Below, piece by piece: positions 56,701 through 64,000 of a DNA stretch of 64,000 nucleotides. The notes beneath the pieces were generated by a model. That model did not search any database and was not told the origin of the DNA. It worked only from the letters and a program-made list of their open reading frames with translations. Numbering within the stretch: the stretch's first letter is position 1; each line of letters begins with the position of its first letter. A program made the translations under genes and the position numbers. The DNA is from Zingiber officinale (lineage: Eukaryota > Streptophyta > Magnoliopsida > Zingiberales > Zingiberaceae), in contig NC_055992.1 in the NCBI RefSeq assembly GCF_018446385.1, forward strand, positions 57,550,799-57,614,798, given 5' to 3'.

Positions 56701-57696
56701 CACTGCAACAGCCGCCACCTTAGCATCATTGCCCAAGTAGACAGTTATCTCTCTATCAAATAGTCGTCGGGTTTCCTGGAACCCCTGCAAAGAATTACAG
56801 ACATGATCAGTGGCTCCCGTATCTACACACCAGGTGCTGGTAGATAACACCACTAAACATATTTCAACTACTAGAGTATGAGATATACCTTTATTATTCT
56901 GTTTCCTACGAGGACAACCCGCCTTCCAATGTCCAGTCTGCTTGCAAATAAAGCACTTTCCCTTCGGCTTCTTTATTCCAGCTTTTTGTCCCGCACCTTG
57001 AGGTTTATTCACCTTCTTTGCTGAGCCATTTTGTTTCTTCTTCTTCTTGCCTTTTGGCTTAGAAGTAGAACCATTTTTAGCATAGTAAATTTGAGAATGT
57101 TGACGAAACAACCCTTCGGCTGCCTGAAGTTCTATCAGAAGTTCCGCCAATGAATACATCCTTTTATTCATATTGTAGTTCAGGCGAAAATGCTCAAAAC
57201 TTCTGGGTAGCGTTTGGAGGATGATATCGACCTAGGTTTCCCCATCAATTTCCCCTCCAAGAACTTGTATTTCGTTTAAGTAAGCCATCATCTTGAGAAT
57301 ATGATCCCTCATGGGAGTCCCCTCAGTCATGGTGGCTGTCATCAGTTTTCTCATTGCCTCTTGCCTAGCAGCCCGATTCTGATGTCCGAAGAGTTCCTTG
57401 AGATTGTTCATTATATCATAGGCTGTTGGTAAGTCCTGATGCTGATGTTGCAATACATTTGACATCGAAGCCAAGATGTAACACCGCGCCATCTCATCAG
57501 CTTTTACCCATTTACTATGATGCTGAATCTCCTATGGGGTAGAATCATTGCTAGGTGTTTCTGGGCATTCCTTTGACAGTACAAACTTATAGCCCTCAAC
57601 AGTTAAAACAATGTCCAGGTTTCTTTTCCAATCTATATAGCTGGGACCAGTAAGACTATTTTCTTTTAGAATAATGGCCAGTGGGTTGAAAGTCAT
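53738..57696 (-). pseudogene. Element C polyprotein, gag to RNase H (broken)
   Basis: The ATG at 57696 begins MTFNPLAIILKEN. Gag has two stops before 57171. The zinc knuckle CFICKQTGHWKAGC and protease WCVDTGATDH are intact. A TAA at 56473-56475 separates protease from integrase. Integrase and the first half of RT form one open frame (54838-56469) with intact LVHSDLCGPM, LRSDRGGEY and VEERRNRT. After YGLKQASRS come three stops around the YVDD motif (at about 54839, 54795 and 54685), then a frameshift near 54400, a TAG replacing the tryptophan after GH at about 54312, and an intact RNase H end (53738-54259, ADPFTKALP). Confidence 0.88.
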
Positions 57697-58880
57697 CCTA
57701 AGAATCACAAAATAAATTTTGGTCAGAACTCAAAATTTAGAATAATATTGATTCCTCAAACAATACTATTTTAAATTAACCAACACCTTAAAACACTGTA
57801 AATTTTGTATGCCACGATAGTGTGGACGTATAGAAATTTAACATTTGTAAAAGGAGGAGGGTATATCCCATTAATTTTATTATCTTGTCAACCTAACTTT
57901 TTTAACAAATAAAATTAATAGTTGGTTTCCTTCGGTCACACAAATAATAGCAGTGACTCCGATGGGGAGGATACTATTCGACGTGCCTAAGTGTATACCA
58001 TTACTTGACACTAAGTCCATTAATAAGATTGTGCCCTTTCCGATGGGGAAGATCTCACGCTCTTAATTAATTTCCTATAGTCATCTGAAATGAAAGTTTG
58101 GTCTAGTGATCCGTAAACAAACTCATCCGATATGGAGGAAGGCACTCAGATCCAACGCGCAAGTTTGTTTGCATCACTTACAAACCAGTAATGAAGACCG
58201 TGGAATTCACTAAAATAAATTCCTCTCCCACTTAGTTATTTAAAGTGAGGAATTTTGATGATGCTAGTCTACTAAACATCTACACTAACATTCACACACA
58301 ACACAATAGAAAAGCAATAAATAGAAAAACTAATTTTCAACTATTATGGCTTTTATCTATTGTTGTTCTCCGTGTGTCGTCATCCCTAGCTGCTGCCATC
58401 TTTGGCCACCGCCACCGGGTCTAGTTGTCGCATCCATCTTACTCCTTTTTCCGCTGCGCCACTCTGATCCTCAAAAGGTTCCACGCCTTGCAAGATTCGA
58501 TCCGCGACATTAATAGAATTTTACATTTTTCGATCCTATATTCCTCGAAGGAATGTACATATAAACTACATCAAACATAAAATAAAATTTACATCCATCG
58601 ATCCTATATTCCATAAAAGGAATGTACATGTATCTAGATCAAAAAAATAAAATCCTAATAAAACTAAATATAGCTCCTGCTGTATTTTATAATACAATCA
58701 TGCACACATAATAAATGCCCTTGACATGTCAAAGGGTCCAATCACACACATAATAACTATAAGCCATAATAGTTAGATCTTGCATCCACAAAGTTAGCAC
58801 ATCCTACTATTAACCTGTCTAAATTATGTATGACATGTGCATAATTAAACTAATAACAAATACACATAGGCAAAACCCTA
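57697..58880 (-). other. Untranslated leader of element C
   Basis: The 1.2-kb region between primer site and gag start is the counterpart of 19112-20188 in element B; recognisable matches include the segment around the gag ATG. No coding sequence was seen. Confidence 0.6.
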
Positions 58881-58892
58881 GCTCTGATACCA
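58881..58892 (-). promoter_or_regulatory. Primer-binding site of element C (initiator tRNA-Met)
   Basis: On the minus strand TGGTATCAGAGC lies two bases after the middle LTR end (ACCAACA), identical in placement to element B. Confidence 0.92.
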
Positions 58893-58894
58893 AT

Positions 58895-61227
58895 TGTTGG
58901 TTGCTACTCGGAAAACCCAATGACTCCACTATACAAAAATTTTGTACGTGATCTGAACCTTTCCTAGCTACCATGTGTTCTTTTAAGTTTAAACTTGTAT
59001 CTCTTGCAGAACTTAACACGTTTGATTCCAAGTTTAACTTATATGTTCTTTTAGGTTTAGATTTGGATCTCCTGTGGAACTTAACACGTTTGATCCAAAT
59101 CACCTACGTTATAAATTCAATTAAATTTTAGTTTCCAAAATTAGCTTCCAGTATTGCATGGCGAGGCACCTGACCTTCTTGGATATGGGAGCAACCACCA
59201 TCGACTAGACAAAGCCTTTTAAGGAAAGTTAATATTTAATTCCTTATATAACTCTAGGTTAACCAAAAGGAACAATCAAATCACAAAGAAAAAAGAAAAA
59301 GAACACAACATCGAAATTAAATTCAAAAAATAAGAATCGAATGCCTCTTGTATTTGGTATTTATACATAGAAAAATTAACTAGTAAGATGCGGAAATTAA
59401 ATACTAGTTATACCTCTTCCTTGTATACTAAAAACCTCGAGATCTTCTGCCGTATCCCTCGCCTCCTCTTAGACGTTGTGTGGGCGACGATCCTCCAAGA
59501 CGACCACCACCCGGAAAGCTTCTCCTCATTCTCTAGAATTCGGCCACCACCACCACAAAGGAGCAAAAGAGAGCAAAGGGAAGAGAGGGAGAGGGGCCAG
59601 CCACTTGATGATCTCCAACAATAAAATATCAATTGTTATAGTTTTCAAGGCCTCCCCTTCTCCCATTTTTATATTTGTTTCCCAACTAAAAATTAGGGAA
59701 AGAGTTTTATAAAAAATTAGACTCATTCCTATTTCCTTTTAATTTTTTCTTTTTCTTTCCTTTTAATTAATCAATCCTAGATTGATTTATTAATTAAATA
59801 ACTATTTGTTGATGTTTAATTATTTGACCGGCCCCTTCCTTGGGCACCAAGCAAGGTGGCCGACCACTTATTAAAAGGGAAAGAAAGAAAAATTTTTTTA
59901 TAAAATTTTAAAAGAAGAAACTTCTAATAAAATTTTACAAACTCTTTTTTTTTTCTAATGTGGATATTAAAAGGAAAATTTTAAAATTTAAAACCAAGTT
60001 TTAAAATTTAAAACATCTCTAATAATATTTCTTTTTAAAAGAAAGTTTTATAAATTTTACAGCTCTCTTTTAAAACCTTGTGGCCTAATTTAAATTAGGA
60101 AAATTTTATAAATTTTTAAAATCCCTCTTTTTACAAATTGTAAATATCTGAGGAAATTTAAAAATTCAAAAACAACCTTCCTAATTTAAATATTGCGGCC
60201 GACCCCCTTGCCCAAGGCAAGGGCCGACCACTTCTAGAGAATGTATGGCTGTCCATTGCTTGGTCACCAAGCAATGAACCGACCCCTTCTTCGACACCAA
60301 GATAGGCTTTTCTTTGGATGGACTTGAGGCTTTATTAAGGCTACAACAGGGACCAAGAGGAGAAATTGGTTTTGGCCTTCCGATGAGTATCCCGTGCTCG
60401 CCCCGAACACACAACTCAAGTTCATCGATAATAACTCATTCCACTAGAGAGTTATTACCGCACCAATCCCAAATTACATTATGGGCTCCTTCTTATCATG
60501 AGTGTGTTAGTCTCCCTGTGTTTAAGATTACGAATGCCCACTAATTAAGTGAGTTACTGACAACTCATTTAATTAATATCTAGCTCCAAGAGTAGTACCA
60601 CTCAACTTTATTGTCATGTTGGACTAGGTCCACCTGCAGGGTTTAACATGGCAATCCTTGAGAGCTTCTCTTGGGGATATTCTCAACCTAGATAACTAGG
60701 GCACATATTCCTTCTATAATCAACAACACATACTATAAGTAATATCATTTCCCAACTTATCGGGCATATTGATTTATCGAGCTAAATCTCACCCTTTGAT
60801 AAGTCAAAGAAAAAATATTAAATATACATGCTTGTTATTATATTAGGATTAAGAGCACACACTTCCATAATAACTAAGGTCTAGTTCTTTTACTAAGTCA
60901 GTACAAAAAGAACTTACCTAAATGATCCTACTCAATACACTTAAAGTGTATCAGTGTAATTTATTAGTCAAGATAAACTAATACTTAATTACACAACGTC
61001 TATTCTGATGGTTTGTTCCTTCCATCTTAGTCGTGAGCAACTGTTTATAATTTATAGATAACCGACAACATGATCTTTTAAGTGTGACTCCACACTCCAT
61101 GTTATCTACTATATAAATTAATTGAACAATTACATTTAACAAATAAATGTAAACATTTGACCAATGTGATTCTTTATTTCAAAATAAATGTGTACAAAAG
61201 ATAAACTTTTAAGTATATACTCCAACA
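58895..61227 (-). repeat. Middle LTR shared by internal regions C and D
   Basis: The 2333-bp LTR is bounded by a primer site on its left (for C) and by a purine tract and RNase H end on its right (for D). It resembles the left LTR closely along its length, with scattered substitutions and small indels. A minus-strand TATA-like site lies at about 59660-59675. Confidence 0.9.
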
Positions 61228-61249
61228 ATCTCCCACTTATACTAAAAGT

Positions 61250-64000
61250 CTAAGCTGCCATATCTGTTGCCATACATCTAATTCCCATCCCCTCCACATG
61301 CCAATCAAAAGATTTCGCCGGAAGTGCCTTAGTGAAAGGATCTGCCAGGTTATCTGCTGATGCTATCTTGGCGACGACAACTTCTCCTCGCTTGACGATG
61401 TCTCGTATCAGGTGGTACTTGCGCTCTATATGTCTACTTGCCTTATGGGCTCGTGGTTCTTTCGAGTTTGCAACTGCTCCACTATTATCACAATAAATTG
61501 TGACGATCTTGGGCAAACCAGGAATCACATCTAAGTCCATTAGAAAGTTCCTGAGTCATACAGCTTCTTTGGCTGCCTCAGAGGTTGCCACATACTCAAC
61601 TTCCATGGTTGAGTCTGAGACACATTTCTGCTTAACACTCCTCCATGCAATGGCTCCACCTCCTAAAGTAAACACATAGCCTGATGTAGACTTACTGTTG
61701 TCCCTATCTGATTGGAAGTCCGAATCCGTGTAACCCATAGGGAGTAAATCGTCTGCTTGGTAAACTAGCATATAATCTCTAGTCCTTCTCAGGTACTTTA
61801 ATATATGCTTTACTGCAGTCTAATGTCCTTGTCCAGGGTCACTTTGATATCTGCTAACCATGCCCACGGTAAAACAGATATCAAGTCTCGTACACAACAT
61901 TGCATACATAAGGCTTCCTACAGCCGAAGCACAAGGAACTGCCTTTATATCCTCAATCTCCTTTGATGTTTTTGGCGACATCTCTTTAGATAAGGCTACT
62001 CTATGCCTAAAAGGTAAGAAACCTTTCTTGGAGTTTTGCATGCTAAAACGAGCAAGGATTGTATCTATATATAAAGCTTGGGATAGGCACAACATTCTTT
62101 TCTTGCGATCCCTTATAACTTTGATCCCAAGGATGTGTGCACATTCTCCTAAGTCTTTCATATCAAATTGTTTGGACAACCATACCCTTACGTCTTATAA
62201 TACCTTGACATTGTTGCCAATTAACAAAATATCATCTACGTATAGTACAAGAAATACCACCATGTTTCCATTACACTTCTTGTATACACAAGACTCATCC
62301 GGACACTAAATAAATCCATATGACTGGATTACTTCATTAAACCAGATGTTCTAAGATCTTGAAGCTTGCTTTAGTCCATAAATGGACCGATTAAGCTTGC
62401 ACACTAGATGCTCTTTGCCCTTTTCAATGAACCCTTCTGGTTGCTTCATATGGATGTTTTCTTCAAGACTTCCATTAAGGAAAGCTGTCTTGACATCCAT
62501 TTGCCAAATCTCATAATCCATATGAGCGGCAATGGATAAGAGTATCCGGATAGACTTAAGCATAGCTACCGGCGAAAAGGTCTCCTCATAATAGATTCCC
62601 TCTTTCTGAGTGTACCCCTTCGCAACAAGCCTTGCTTTGAAGGTTTCTACCTTCCAATCTGTCCCTCTTTTCCTTTTATAGATCCACTTGCATCCAATGG
62701 TTTTTACACCATCAGGTGGTTCTACAAGCTTCCAGACCTTATTAGAATACATAGATTCTATTTCGGAATTCATTGCCTTTTGCCAAGATACTACATCTAT
62801 ATCTTGGAGTGCTTCATCATATGTCTGGGGATCTGGTTCATGTTTTCCTGGGATCAAGTCCAAAGACTAACCCAAAAACATGAATCTCTCGTGCTGCCTT
62901 ATAACCCTCCAACTACGACGAGACACCGTCTGTGGTTGTGTATCATGTGTGACACGTGCTGCAATCTCTTGTGGTACTTCATCTTGTAATGTTGGTACTG
63001 AAGTAGACGTGTCCTCTCTAAGTTCTTCTAGAATAATTTTACTACTAGGCTTGTGATCCATTATATAGTATTCTTCTAAAAACTGGGCATTGGTGCTAAT
63101 AATGACCTTCTGGTCTTAAAGATTATAAAATAAACCGCCTTTCGTTTCTCTAGGATACCCCACAAACATATGAACTTCTGTACGAGATTCTAACTTATCA
63201 GCATCTTGTTTGAGCACATGTGCTGGACTACCCCAAATCCGAATATGTCTTAGACTGGGCTTCCACCCATTCCATAATTCTGTGGGAGTAGAAGATATTG
63301 ATTTAGAAGGTACTAAGTTCAGAATGTGCGCTGTTGTTTCCAGAGCGTATCCCCAAAATGAATTTGGTAATTCTGAATAACTCATCATCGATCTAACCAT
63401 CTCCATAAGAGTCCTATTCCTTCGTTCTACCACACCATTCTGTTGGGGTGTAACAGGTGTGGATAATTGGGATTGAATCCCAGCCTCTGATAAGTAATTC
63501 CTAAACTCTCCTAAGAGGTATTCGCCACCACGATCAGACCGTAGTGTCTTGATACTTTTACCTAGACGTTTCTCCACATCAGCCTTGTACTCTTTGAACT
63601 TATCAAAGCACTCAGACTTGCGGCGCATTAGGTAAATGTATCCATATCTTGAATAATCATCTATAAAAGAGACAAAATATTCAAAGCCACCTCTAGTCTA
63701 GATAGACATAGGACCACACAAATCAGAATAAACCAATTCCAACGCTTCTTTGGCTCTATACCCCTTGGCCTTAAAAGGTCTCTTGGTCATCTTACCTTGT
63801 AAGCAGGATTCACACGTTGGAAAGTTTTCCAACTCTAATGGACCCAAGAGTCCATCGGCTACAAGCCTTTGAATTCTACTTAAATTAATATGATCAAGCC
63901 TTAGATGCCAAAGATATGTTTGGTTCATTTCCGAAGGTTCTTTTCTCTTATTAGAGTTAGAAGATGTGTTATTAATTTTCATATTTTGCTTTATGGGAGA
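61250..64000 (-). pseudogene. Element D polyprotein, integrase to RNase H (broken, runs off the window)
   Basis: Pre-integrase (LWHLRLDHINLSR, with the usual glycine before the histidine changed to aspartate) begins at 63982. Where B and C have TAA just upstream, D has CAA. Integrase motifs YSDLCGPM, LRSDRGGEY and VVERRNRT are present. Stops occur at about 63115 (YNL*DQK) and 62867 (MFLG*SLD). RT motifs match C, with the same three stops after YGLKQASRS. The TAG after GQGH lies at about 61817. RNase H is split by a stop near 61555 but ends ADPFTKALP. Protease and Gag would lie beyond 64000. Confidence 0.85.

Larger units (their letters stand above)
51367..64000 (-). mobile_element. Tandem copia array: LTR, internal C, LTR, internal D
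   Basis: Three consecutive units on the minus strand share one middle LTR: left LTR 51367-53715, internal region C 53716-58894, middle LTR 58895-61227, and internal region D 61228 onwards, leaving the window. The middle LTR serves as 5' LTR for C (primer site at 58881-58892) and as 3' LTR for D (purine tract beyond 61227). C and D share several in-frame stops absent from element B. It inserted into the gag of element E. The right end and target duplication are out of view (left pentamer GTAAT). Confidence 0.88.

Overview
This window is plant nuclear DNA from a repeat-dense, heterochromatin-like region. It is AT-rich, has one small intron-containing host gene, and is mostly LTR retrotransposons inserted into one another. 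The Angela/Tork-like and SIRE-like copia families, Athila- and Tat-type gypsy elements and a TRIM fit a monocot. Clusters of GATCGATC dyads and GGGCGCC-rich LTRs suggest Zingiberales (ginger relatives), but that is a guess from memory. There are no bacterial features, CRISPR arrays, rRNA genes or credible tRNA genes.

Layout. 1-4844: the 3' part of a Tat-type Ty3/gypsy element (+), with a decayed antisense extra gene, a polypurine tract and a 3' LTR. 4845-6985: intergenic DNA with a 428-bp MITE-like element. 6990-9520 (-): the host gene, with a 5'UTR exon, a 1.8-kb intron, a 54-codon coding exon carrying an apparent one-base deletion, and a possible 3'UTR exon. 9521-10800: intergenic. 10800-31311: an Athila-type gypsy element 'F' (+). 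Its LTR is split by copia element 'A' (12237-29356, +), A is split by copia element 'B' (16689-26579, +), and the F gag is split by a complete TRIM (29986-30646, -). 31312-44920: gag-only copia-like element 'H' (-), split by its relative 'G' (32286-36558, -) and by an autonomous-type copia element 'I' (38522-43410, -). 44921-46178: unclassified. 46179-46487: a partial second TRIM. 46488-51366: the 3' part of a SIRE-like element 'E' (-) that keeps gag but shows no pol. 51367-64000: a copia array (-) related to B, arranged LTR, internal region C, LTR, internal region D, continuing past the window edge.

Five-base target-site duplications date the order of insertion. B in A is flanked by GGTTG, the TRIM in F by AATAC, G in H by CTTAC and I in H by GTTAC. 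Where the host frame can be read (A across B, F across the TRIM, H across I), it resumes on the far side. Every retroelement polyprotein is broken by stops, frameshifts or lost catalytic residues, so none looks autonomous. Observations that stand out: a stop at the same tryptophan codon before RNase H in A, B, C and D; the tandem C/D array with a shared LTR; the gag-only elements G, H and E; a patchwork of divergence between the two B LTRs; and short hairpin-forming repeat arrays in the LTRs of unrelated families.
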